5,464 nucleotides of DNA from Bacteroidales bacterium (GTDB lineage Bacteria > Bacteroidota > Bacteroidia > Bacteroidales > P3): assembly GCA_900769785.1 (NCBI GenBank), contig CAAGHV010000176.1, forward strand, positions 1 through 5,464. The letters run 5' to 3'. The position numbers and the translations under genes are program-made. This document shows positions 1 through 5,464 of this stretch, piece after piece. Numbering within the stretch: the first letter of the stretch is position 1; each line of letters opens with the position of its first letter. Under the pieces are notes generated by a model. That model saw only the letters and a program-made list of their open reading frames with translations. It ran no database searches and was not told where the DNA came from.

Positions 1-1166
1 TTGGATTCAATTCCAAACTTATCCATGGTGGTGGCCACCACGACGAATACAAGGCAGCTACAGTGCCTATTTATCAAACATCAACTTTCCGTTTTGATTG
101 TGCCGAAGATGGTGCAGCATGTTTTGCCGGCGAAAAAGACGGATATATATATACCCGTATTGGCAACCCCACCGTATCGGCTCTCGAACGTCAAGTAGCT
201 GAGCTTGAACATGGCTACGGAGCAGTAGCTTTCGCTTCGGGTATGGCAGCAGTTTCTACAGTATATATGGCATACCTCAATGCCGGCGACCACATGATAA
301 GTTCTGACGCTGTGTATGGCGCTTCGCGTACAATGATGGAAGGACATATGTCGCGTTTTGGCGTAGAAAGCACTTACGTGAAAACCGAAGATATAGAAAA
401 CATCAAGAAAGCTATCCGTCCAAATACAAAGATGCTTTATATCGAAACACCGGCCAACCCCACAATGGGTATTACCGACATAGAAGCATGTGCCAAGATA
501 GCTAAAGAACATGGTCTGTTACTAGTAGTAGATAACACATTCTGTAGCCCTTACCTTCAAAATCCTTTGGATATGGGTGCCGACGTAGTGCTACACTCTG
601 TAACTAAATTCATCAACGGACATGCCGACATAGTGGGAGGTATAGTTATAGCCAAAACACAAGAGTTATACAAAAAACTTAACGTGATGATGCTCAACCT
701 AGGCGGAAACATGGACCCACACCAAGCCTACATGGTAATCCGTGGATTGAAAACCTTGGCTATCCGCATAGAACGTGCACAAGCTTCGGCAATGAAAGTG
801 GCAGAATTTTTGGAAAGCCATCCCAAAGTAGCCTCCGTTACATATCCCGGTCTTAAATCGCACCCACAATACGAATTGGGCCGTCGCCAAATGCGAGGCA
901 CCGGCACAATGATTAGTTTCGAGCTTAAAGGTGGATTGGAAGCCGGACGCAAGATGATGAACTCCGTAAAACTTGCTATCCTTGCAGTATCGCTTGGTGG
1001 TGTAGAAACACTTATTCAACACCCGGCCAGCATGACACACGCCAAGGTAAACGCCGAAGCCAAAAAAGCAGCCGGCATCACCGACGGTTTGGTACGCTTC
1101 AGCGTAGGTATCGAAGAGGTGGAAGACATCATTGCCGACCTAACTCAAGCTTTGGATGCAATATAA
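1..1166 (+). CDS. Methionine gamma-lyase / cystathionine lyase-family PLP enzyme (5' end cut by window)
   Basis: PLP-dependent enzyme of the Cys/Met metabolism family, which cleaves or forms C-S bonds in methionine, cystathionine or homocysteine in the cytosol. The frame is open from base 3, giving 387 visible residues. Alignment from memory to Pseudomonas putida methionine gamma-lyase (398 aa) suggests about 10 N-terminal residues are missing. A GTG at base 63 is internal, because conserved sequence (IHGGGHHDEYKAATVPIYQ) precedes it. Visible landmarks are the phosphate-binding YTRIGNPT (Tyr50, Arg52), Tyr105 of the VYG motif, Asp177 in VVDNTF, the PLP lysine Lys202 in HSVTKFINGH, and the carboxylate-binding Arg365 in GLVRFSVG. 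The C-terminal SLGGVETLIQHPASMTH block is also typical. Ala107 replaces the Cys116 characteristic of methionine gamma-lyases, and the usual Lys240-Asp241 pair is absent, so family membership is firm but the substrate is not. The residue before SLGG is Val, as in methionine gamma-lyase, rather than the Glu of cystathionine gamma-lyase. Confidence 0.93.
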   Translation, partial: GFNSKLIHGGGHHDEYKAATVPIYQTSTFRFDCAEDGAACFAGEKDGYIYTRIGNPTVSALERQVAELEHGYGAVAFASGMAAVSTVYMAYLNAGDHMISSDAVYGASRTMMEGHMSRFGVESTYVKTEDIENIKKAIRPNTKMLYIETPANPTMGITDIEACAKIAKEHGLLLVVDNTFCSPYLQNPLDMGADVVLHSVTKFINGHADIVGGIVIAKTQELYKKLNVMMLNLGGNMDPHQAYMVIRGLKTLAIRIERAQASAMKVAEFLESHPKVASVTYPGLKSHPQYELGRRQMRGTGTMISFELKGGLEAGRKMMNSVKLAILAVSLGGVETLIQHPASMTHAKVNAEAKKAAGITDGLVRFSVGIEEVEDIIADLTQALDAI

Positions 1167-1194
1167 TCTATATATAATATAGTATAAACACTCT

Positions 1195-1238
1195 AAACTC
1201 CCTCGTGATGTAGATGAATTTCCCTCGCGAGGGAGTTT
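1195..1238 (+). terminator. Hairpin terminator of the C-S lyase gene
   Basis: A perfect 11-bp stem pairs 1195-1205 (AAACTCCCTCG) with 1228-1238 (CGAGGGAGTTT) around a 22-nt loop, followed by TATTT. It begins 28 bp after the lyase stop codon, a normal place for an intrinsic terminator. The right half contains a 14-nt palindrome (TCCCTCGCGAGGGA, 1221-1234), so alternative pairings exist. The long loop is unusual, and the following T-run is short. Confidence 0.7.
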
Positions 1239-1286
1239 TATTTCCCTCCTGATATAGATAAATCACCCTTACGAGGGAATTTTGCC
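1199..1286. repeat. Tandem pair of degenerate 44-bp hairpin units
   Basis: Two adjacent 44-bp units, 1199-1242 and 1243-1286, match at 33 of their first 41 positions. Both read TCCCTC-N-TGAT-N-TAGAT-N-AAT, then a CCCT and GAGGGA arm, then TTTT. The second unit keeps a shorter 7-bp stem (1242-1248 with 1273-1279, 24-nt loop) and its own TTTT. This looks like a duplicated terminator hairpin of which one copy has decayed. It may also act as a back-up terminator. Confidence 0.7.
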
Positions 1287-1317
1287 GATATGTCGATGGT
1301 GTTTGAAAAACTTTAAG

Positions 1318-1441
1318 GATAAAATTGAAAGCCTCAAATGGAAAACTGAAAACCTCAAGGTTTACTATATGAAAGACCTGGTTTTTTGAGTGGAAAGACC
1401 CGGTCTTTTTGAGTAAAAGGTTAAGGCTTTTCAATTTTATC
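1318..1441. repeat. Long imperfect inverted repeat with nested hairpins
   Basis: The left arm 1318-1334 (GATAAAATTGAAAGCCT) is complementary to the right arm 1424-1441 (AGGCTTTTCAATTTTATC), with a single extra T in the right arm. The 89 bp between the arms hold further self-complementary pieces: 1350-1363 (AAACC-TCAA-GGTTT) and 1394-1408 (AAAGAC-CCG-GTCTTT). The latter can alternatively pair as 1372-1378 with 1402-1408. There is no convincing coding sequence. It could be a structured RNA, a degenerate miniature repeat element, or simply a terminator-rich spacer. Confidence 0.65.
1326..1413. repeat. Four degenerate ~21-23 bp direct repeats
   Basis: Units begin at 1326 (TGAAAGCCTCAA), 1347 (TGAAAACCTCAA), 1370 (TGAAAGACCTGG) and 1391 (TGGAAAGACCCGG), spaced 21, 23 and 21 bp. 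The last two are most alike: GAAAGACC-Y-GGT, a T-rich run, then GAGT, with a 22-bp period at 1371-1392 and 1393-1414. The units lie inside the inverted repeat 1318-1441. Conservation is too poor and spacers are absent, so this is not a CRISPR array. Function is unknown. Confidence 0.5.
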
Positions 1442-1474
1442 ATTGGAGGATATTTTAATTTCCTCCAATGATAA
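1437..1474. repeat. Perfect 14-bp inverted repeat (hairpin)
   Basis: Positions 1437-1450 (TTATCATTGGAGGA) pair perfectly with 1461-1474 (TCCTCCAATGATAA) around a 10-nt AT-only loop. No T-run follows on either strand, so it is a poor intrinsic terminator. Its left arm shares 1437-1441 with the right arm of the 1318-1441 inverted repeat, so the two structures compete. A smaller inverted repeat, ATATGG/CCATAT (1482-1487 with 1494-1499), follows 8 bp later. Confidence 0.7.
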
Positions 1475-1505
1475 TTGATTTATATGGTGCGTTCCATATT
1501 ATTTA

Positions 1506-1540
1506 TTTAGAAAGAGCCTTTTGAAGGCTTTTTACTTTTG
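1506..1540 (+). promoter_or_regulatory. Candidate Bacteroidota-type promoter for the kinase gene
   Basis: TACTTTTG at 1533-1540 is an exact match to the Bacteroidetes -7 consensus TAnnTTTG. The -33 element is weak: TTTA at 1506-1509, 23 bp upstream, slightly beyond the usual spacing. Transcription would start near 1545 and give a leader of about 70 nt. A weaker alternative is ATTG at 1561-1564 with TTTATTTG at 1586-1593 (21-bp spacing). No Shine-Dalgarno sequence precedes the ATG at 1616, as is usual in this phylum. Confidence 0.4.
1511..1533 (+). terminator. Small terminator-like hairpin upstream of the kinase gene
   Basis: AGCCTT (1515-1520) pairs with AAGGCT (1524-1529) around a TTG loop. 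The stem extends through a G-U pair and A-T pairs to 1511-1533, so the downstream arm is itself a run of Ts. It resembles an intrinsic terminator on the plus strand, but it lies about 345 bp after the lyase stop codon and next to a candidate promoter. It may end a short transcript from the repeat region or insulate the kinase gene. Confidence 0.45.
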
Positions 1541-1615
1541 TGATGCAATAAAAAAGAAGTATTGTAGTTATACATTTAACGACATTTTATTTGATTAAAA
1601 GCCAAATATAATAAT

Positions 1616-3274
1616 ATGATAGAAGTATATATCGAAAACAGCCACGAACGCATACTTGTTCCCCAAGGTGTATCGTTGGCCGAACTTAGCGAAAATTATA
1701 AGCACCTTACCCATTACCCAATATTGGGCGCTTTGGTAAACAATGAGATAACCGAATTGGGATACCGTATTTACAAGCCCAAGCGAATTATGTTTTTCGA
1801 CGTTAGCAACCGACATGGTTATCGAATGTACATCAATTCGGTGGCATTCTTGCTATATAAGGCTGTGCACGACCTTTTTCCGCAAGGCAAACTCTATATC
1901 GAACATTCGCTCTTGAACGGTTTGTTTTGTCGCATTGACGATGTGGACGGAGAGGATAATGTGAGTCTGGCATATAAGGTGCGTGAATATATGAATGCTT
2001 TGGTGGAGAAAGATTTACCCTTTACTTCGCAAAACATGATGATGGAAGATGCACTAAAGGTGATGGCCGAGACAGGCAACGATGAAAGCTACCGTTTGAT
2101 GCAAAATAGCAATAGACTATACGCTCCGATAGTGTTTTTGGCCGATACACCACACAAGATTTATTCCAAACTAGTACCCTCAACGGGTTTGCTCAAGGTG
2201 TGGGATTTTCGTGTGTTTAGCGACGGATTTTTGTTGCAGATGCCATCGTCCGACCAACCGATGATTTTATCGTCGTACCACGATACACCACGGCTATTCA
2301 AGATATTTCGCGAACATCGTGAGTGGAAAAACCTACTGCAAACATTGTATGTGTGTGACCTCAACGACAAGGTGCGTGCCGGCAAGGCCAACTATCTAAT
2401 ACAAGTGGCCGAGGCTTTACACGAAAAGAAGTACTCGCTGATAGCTGATGCTGTGTATCAAAAGAGAGAGCAGTTGAAGATGGTACTGATAGCCGGACCA
2501 TCTTCGAGCGGAAAAACCACATCGTGCCGACGTCTAGGAGTGCATTTGGCATTGATGGGCTTTGATGTGCAGCAGATGTCGCTCGACGACTACTTTGTGG
2601 ACCGCGAAAACACCCCCCGCACTCCCGATGGTGAATACGACTTCGAGGCTCTCGAGGCTTTGGATATCCCAAAGCTGAACGAAGACCTGCTGGCCCTTTC
2701 GGAAGGCAAGGCAGTGGAAATACCGCGTTTCGACTTTATTACCGGTAAGCGCTTCTACAATGGCAATGTACTGCAAATGAAGGAAAACAGCATACTTATA
2801 ATAGAAGGTATTCACGCACTAAACCCCAAACTTACGGAGCAGATTCCGGAGCAGTGGAAGTACCGTGTGTATGTTTCGGCAATGACGCAGATAGCCATCG
2901 ATGACCAAAATATCATCCGCAGTTCCGACAATAGATTGATACGCCGTATGGTGCGCGACTATAAGTTCCGTGGCTATTCGGCTTTGGAAACCCTAAAACG
3001 TTGGCCCAGCGTAAGGGCAGGGGAGCAGAAGCACATATTTCCTTATCAGGAAAATGCCGACGTGATGTTTAACTCGGCCCTCATGTACGAGCTAGGTATC
3101 CTGAAAAATTATGCTGAGCCACTGCTGGAGGCTGTACCCGAAAATACACCCGAGCATGCCGAAGCCTGCCGCCTGCTAGAGATTCTGAGCCTTTTTGAAA
3201 CCATTCCCGAAAAATATATTCCGCCCACATCCATAATGCGTGAATTTTTGGGCGAAAGCAGCTTTGACTATTAA
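1616..3274 (+). CDS. Nucleoside (uridine-type) kinase with N-terminal TGS and ThrRS-like domains
   Basis: A 552-residue cytosolic fusion protein, predicted to phosphorylate a nucleoside such as uridine with ATP or GTP. Residues 1-60 resemble a TGS domain. Residues 65-225 resemble the second additional (editing) domain of threonyl-tRNA synthetase, seen in the NSVAFLLYKAVHDLFP stretch, the following EHSLLNGLF, and VPSTG at 187-191. The C-terminal part (about 285-490) is a phosphoribulokinase/uridine kinase P-loop domain, with Walker A GPSSSGKT at 294-301 (Lys300), the substrate-loop motif SLDDYF with Asp324-Asp325, and IIEG (Glu397) in the Walker B position. The four metal/editing residues of ThrRS are all replaced: Asn74, Phe78, Ile182 and Leu186. 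Proteins with this architecture occur in Bacteroidetes and Thermotoga and are usually annotated as uridine kinase or nucleoside kinase; the true substrate is not shown by the sequence. The ATG start fits the TGS N-terminus (MIEVYIENS). The gene stands alone, followed by a strong terminator. Confidence 0.93.
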   Translation: MIEVYIENSHERILVPQGVSLAELSENYKHLTHYPILGALVNNEITELGYRIYKPKRIMFFDVSNRHGYRMYINSVAFLLYKAVHDLFPQGKLYIEHSLLNGLFCRIDDVDGEDNVSLAYKVREYMNALVEKDLPFTSQNMMMEDALKVMAETGNDESYRLMQNSNRLYAPIVFLADTPHKIYSKLVPSTGLLKVWDFRVFSDGFLLQMPSSDQPMILSSYHDTPRLFKIFREHREWKNLLQTLYVCDLNDKVRAGKANYLIQVAEALHEKKYSLIADAVYQKREQLKMVLIAGPSSSGKTTSCRRLGVHLALMGFDVQQMSLDDYFVDRENTPRTPDGEYDFEALEALDIPKLNEDLLALSEGKAVEIPRFDFITGKRFYNGNVLQMKENSILIIEGIHALNPKLTEQIPEQWKYRVYVSAMTQIAIDDQNIIRSSDNRLIRRMVRDYKFRGYSALETLKRWPSVRAGEQKHIFPYQENADVMFNSALMYELGILKNYAEPLLEAVPENTPEHAEACRLLEILSLFETIPEKYIPPTSIMREFLGESSFDY

Positions 3275-3285
3275 TCTATACAGCA

Positions 3286-3316
3286 AAAGCGGCTTGGGCA
3301 ATGTCCAAGCCGCTTT
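3286..3316. terminator. Bidirectional terminator between convergent kinase and yggS genes
   Basis: A perfect 12-bp GC-rich stem pairs 3286-3297 (AAAGCGGCTTGG) with 3305-3316 (CCAAGCCGCTTT) around a 7-nt loop. It starts 12 bp after the kinase stop codon and lies 28 bp from the yggS stop codon. The arms begin and end in A/T runs, giving TTTGTTATATA downstream on the plus strand and TTTTGCTG on the minus strand, so it can serve both genes. Confidence 0.85.
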
Positions 3317-3343
3317 GTTATATACTGCATATATCATATATTA

Positions 3344-4030
3344 TCAGTCGTTGACCGGAATATTATAGTTGCGTTTGCCAAATATGGCGCTACCCACTCT
3401 AATCAGCGTGCTACCCTGCTCAATGGCCAATGGGTAATCGTCGCTCATACCCATAGATAGTTCGCAGAACGATTCCACGGACGAAAAATATTCTTTCTTC
3501 AGCCTATCGAATATTGTACGCAAAGAGCCAAACTCGGCCGATACCTGGTCGCTATTGTCAGTAAAAGTGGCCATGCCCATCACACCCACAATACGAATGT
3601 TTTCCATCTGCTTGTATTCTTCTGATGATAGTAGTTGAACTGCCTCGTCGTACGAAAGGCCGAACTTGGTGTCCTCTTGTGCAATATGGAATTGCAGTAG
3701 GCAGTCAACTCTTCGTTCTTTTTTGGCTGCTTCCTTGTTTACCTCTTTCAGCAGGTTTAGGCTGTCGATACTGTGTATAAGTGATACGTAAGGTATTATG
3801 TATTTTATCTTATTGGTTTGCAAATGACCTATAAAGTGCCATTCGATGTCCTTTGGTAGGGCCTCATGCTTGTCTCGCATCTCAAGAGCTTTGTTTTCGC
3901 CAAACACACGTTGACCTGCATTGTAGGCTTCTTGTATGTCTTCTGCGGGTTTGGTTTTGCTTACGGCTATTAGTCTGGTGGTAGTCGGCAGCGATGAGGT
4001 TATGTTTTTTATCTGTTCAGCTATTGTCAT
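3344..4030 (-). CDS. yggS: YggS-family pyridoxal phosphate homeostasis protein (PLPBP)
   Basis: A 228-residue, single-domain TIM-barrel protein that binds PLP and helps control the free PLP pool and amino/keto acid balance. No catalytic reaction is established for the family. The PLP-binding lysine is Lys25 in AVSKTKP, corresponding to Lys36 of E. coli YggS. Other family signatures are FGEN (43-46), HFIGHLQTNK (65-74), MGMATFTDN (151-159), the phosphate-binding SMGMS (192-196) and STLIRVGSAIFG near the C terminus. Length matches the family (about 220-235 aa). The ATG start sits 22 bp downstream of the prmA stop with no promoter-like sequence between, so it is probably translated from a prmA-yggS transcript. 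It ends in TGA, before the shared terminator. Confidence 0.96.
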   Translation of the reverse strand: MTIAEQIKNITSSLPTTTRLIAVSKTKPAEDIQEAYNAGQRVFGENKALEMRDKHEALPKDIEWHFIGHLQTNKIKYIIPYVSLIHSIDSLNLLKEVNKEAAKKERRVDCLLQFHIAQEDTKFGLSYDEAVQLLSSEEYKQMENIRIVGVMGMATFTDNSDQVSAEFGSLRTIFDRLKKEYFSSVESFCELSMGMSDDYPLAIEQGSTLIRVGSAIFGKRNYNIPVND

Positions 4031-4052
4031 GACTATATATTTTAGGTTAGTA

Positions 4053-4886
4053 TTACATTTTTATAAAACGGCAAGCCACCCATTCGTTGCGTTCTTTGTG
4101 GCAATCAAATCTCATTCCCAGTTTTTCGGCTTGCTCTTGGATAGATGGTATGTCGTGGTGGTAGAAGCCGCTCAGTAGCAATGTACCGCCTTTTTCCAGC
4201 ACATTGACGTAGCTCTGCATGTCTCTAAGTAGAATGTTACGGTTGATGTTTGCTATTATTATGTCGAACATCTTGTTGTCGGTCAGCAGTGAGGCATCGC
4301 CCAACAGCACATCTATGTTTTGACAGTTGTTTTTCTCCACGTTTTCCAATGCGTTACGGTAGGCCCATTCGTCGTTATCTATAGCCTCTATGTGTTTGGC
4401 TCCTCTCATCTCGGCCAGTATTGCCAGTACACCTGTTCCGCTACCCATGTCCAACACCCTTTTGCCGGCCATTGCTTCGTCTCTTATAAAGCTAAGCATC
4501 ATATATGTAGTGGAATGGTGGGCTGTTCCGAAACTCATTTTGGGTTCTATCTGTATGTTGTATTGGCAGCTACTATTAGTGCCATGGAAAGGGGCATATA
4601 CCCAGCAGAAGTCGTCGACCATCACTGGCTCGTGAGTGCTTTCCCACACAGCGTTCCAATTTTGGTCAGGAATCTCTTCGGTAGAATATTTTATTTCGCA
4701 TTCGGTGTATGCTTTCAGTGTCTTATTCACTAGGTTTTCGTCGTAAAGGTCTTTAGGTATGTAAGCTTTGAAGCCTTTGTTTGTGTTTACAAAGCTTTCG
4801 CAGCCAACCTCTCCTAGTTCGCACATGATGATGTCGGTAAATGGAACGAGAGGATTAATGTCCAATGTTATTTCTATATATATCAT
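4053..4886 (-). CDS. prmA: Ribosomal protein L11 methyltransferase
   Basis: A 277-residue cytosolic S-adenosylmethionine-dependent methyltransferase predicted to methylate ribosomal protein L11 (in E. coli PrmA, trimethylation of the N-terminus and lysines). The N-terminal ~85 residues form the L11-recognition domain, ending in the conserved DQNWNAVWE (74-82). The catalytic domain shows IEPKMSFGTAHHSTT (113-127), SAM-binding motif I VLDMGSGTG (144-152), the acidic end of strand 2 IEAID (166-170), and NINRNILL (213-220), the Bacteroidota form of the NILA-type motif. E. coli PrmA is slightly longer (293 aa). The ATG is preceded by an AT-rich leader with no Shine-Dalgarno. It is followed closely by yggS, suggesting a two-gene operon. 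A possible -7 box (TACTTTTA, minus strand, 4935-4928) is one base from consensus but lacks a clear -33 partner. Confidence 0.95.
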   Translation of the reverse strand: MIYIEITLDINPLVPFTDIIMCELGEVGCESFVNTNKGFKAYIPKDLYDENLVNKTLKAYTECEIKYSTEEIPDQNWNAVWESTHEPVMVDDFCWVYAPFHGTNSSCQYNIQIEPKMSFGTAHHSTTYMMLSFIRDEAMAGKRVLDMGSGTGVLAILAEMRGAKHIEAIDNDEWAYRNALENVEKNNCQNIDVLLGDASLLTDNKMFDIIIANINRNILLRDMQSYVNVLEKGGTLLLSGFYHHDIPSIQEQAEKLGMRFDCHKERNEWVACRFIKM

Positions 4887-4934
4887 GGCTTTGTTCTTGT
4901 TTTATTTGTTTTTTCTGTTGTATGTTATAAAAGT

Positions 4935-4964
4935 AAGAGGGAAAATCGTACGACTTCCCCTCTT
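4935..4964 (-). terminator. Hairpin between the TPR gene and prmA
   Basis: AAGAGGG (4935-4941) pairs with CCCTCTT (4958-4964). Inner pairing is interrupted by mismatches and ends in the palindrome TCGTACGA (4946-4953). On the minus strand it lies about 30 bp past the TPR gene stop and is followed by ACTTTTAT, consistent with ending the TPR transcript and leaving prmA-yggS on its own promoter. The T-rich flank on the plus strand (TTTTATTTTG) is actually longer, but no plus-strand gene lies nearby. Confidence 0.6.
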
Positions 4965-4993
4965 TTATTTTGCTTTACGAAAAAATAAACTTA

Positions 4994-5464
4994 TTATTTT
5001 GTGCTTTCTTCTGCGTAAGCAATATATTTGTCTATAGTTCTGTATTCTGTTGATTGAGGATAGTTTGTCTTAATCTCTTTGTATAATTTTGCAGCAACTT
5101 CGTTGTTACCTTCCATTTGATATGCAAAAGCGGCTTTGAAAAGAGCGTAAGGAGTAGTTACGATATTGTCCTCCATCTTAGCAGCTTTTTCATAAAAAGA
5201 TATTGCTTTTTGAGTATTACCTAATTCCAATTCAGCATCACCAGTAGCAATAACTGCTAATACTTTGGTAAAAGTATCTTTACCATTGTATGCTGATAGA
5301 TAATCTATGGCATCTTGGTATTTACCCAAACGCAAGGAGGCAATACCTGCATAGTATTCTGCTAAACGACCACTTTTGGTGCTACCATATTCATCAATGA
5401 TAGCTTTAAAACCCATATATTTTGCATTTCCATCCAATGACAATTGTAGTGAGTCTTGGTCAAA
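4994..5464 (-). CDS. Tetratricopeptide-repeat protein (5' end cut by window)
   Basis: The reading frame runs open to the right window edge, so the 156 visible residues are the C-terminal part. A TTG at 5443-5441 is not the start, because in-frame sequence (FDQDSLQ) continues upstream. Three TPR-like helical hairpins are visible: AEYYAGIASLRLGKYQDAIDY, ATGDAELELGNTQKAISFYEKAA and LFKAAFAYQMEGNNEVAAKLYKEI, ending in a TNYPQSTEYRTIDKYIAYAE tail. The pattern resembles Bacteroidota TPR proteins of roughly 220-230 aa that carry an N-terminal membrane helix (YfgM-like), but that end is outside the window. TPRs mediate protein-protein contacts; no partner can be named. The stop is followed by a terminator-like hairpin. 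Confidence 0.88.
   Translation of the reverse strand, partial: FDQDSLQLSLDGNAKYMGFKAIIDEYGSTKSGRLAEYYAGIASLRLGKYQDAIDYLSAYNGKDTFTKVLAVIATGDAELELGNTQKAISFYEKAAKMEDNIVTTPYALFKAAFAYQMEGNNEVAAKLYKEIKTNYPQSTEYRTIDKYIAYAEESTK

Noticed and set aside
63..65. GTG as the start of the C-S lyase
   Set aside because: Conserved family sequence continues in frame upstream to the window edge; the true start is outside the window.
141..155. AT dinucleotide run (GGATATATATATACC)
   Set aside because: It encodes the conserved Gly-Tyr-Ile-Tyr-Thr of the PLP phosphate-binding motif, so it is explained by coding.
1326..1414. Possible short CRISPR array
   Set aside because: The ~21-bp units are degenerate and abut one another with no unique spacers of uniform length, and no cas gene is nearby.
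1168..1443. A 91-codon minus-strand open frame across the repeat region
   Set aside because: Its composition follows the inverted and direct repeats, its product has no recognisable domain, and it spans the terminator of the lyase gene. It is most likely a chance open frame.
1437..1474. Hairpin as an intrinsic terminator
   Set aside because: The stem is strong, but no T-run follows on either strand, so it is recorded as an inverted repeat only.
4320..4733. Plus-strand open frames opposite prmA
   Set aside because: They are antisense shadows of a well-supported prmA gene with no recognisable domains.
5441..5443. TTG as the start of the TPR protein
   Set aside because: The frame stays open to the window edge, and the family is longer, with an N-terminal membrane segment expected upstream.

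Overview
The window looks like chromosomal DNA from a member of the Bacteroidota, probably Bacteroidales. Three things point there: a TGS/ThrRS-like/uridine-kinase fusion protein and a TPR protein of the type common in that group, AT-rich intergenic DNA without Shine-Dalgarno sequences before the starts, and a perfect TAnnTTTG (-7 type) box upstream of the kinase gene. The genus cannot be named from the sequence alone.

Layout. Positions 1-1166 (+) hold the 3' ~97% of a PLP-dependent C-S lyase of the methionine gamma-lyase/cystathionine lyase family; its start lies before the window. Positions 1167-1615 form a 449-bp gene-free stretch packed with inverted and direct repeats: a strong terminator-like hairpin, a degenerate second copy of it in tandem (44-bp period), a large imperfect inverted repeat enclosing four degenerate ~21-bp direct repeats, a perfect 14-bp-stem hairpin, and a small terminator-like hairpin that abuts a candidate promoter. 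Positions 1616-3274 (+) encode the 552-aa TGS/ThrRS-like/uridine-kinase fusion. A bidirectional terminator at 3286-3316 separates it from a convergent minus-strand group.

On the minus strand, reading right to left, come a TPR protein (5' end cut by the right window edge), a terminator-like hairpin, prmA (ribosomal protein L11 methyltransferase) and yggS (PLP homeostasis protein). The last two are 22 bp apart and probably co-transcribed.

The genes are mostly conserved housekeeping functions: sulfur amino acid metabolism, nucleoside phosphorylation, ribosomal protein modification and PLP homeostasis. I see no defence system, mobile-element gene, CRISPR array, tRNA or rRNA. The points most worth a second look are non-canonical substrate-site residues in the C-S lyase (Ala at the usual MGL Cys116 position), loss of all four ThrRS editing-site residues in the kinase fusion, and the repeat-rich 1195-1540 region, which may be a degenerate repeat element or a structured RNA.
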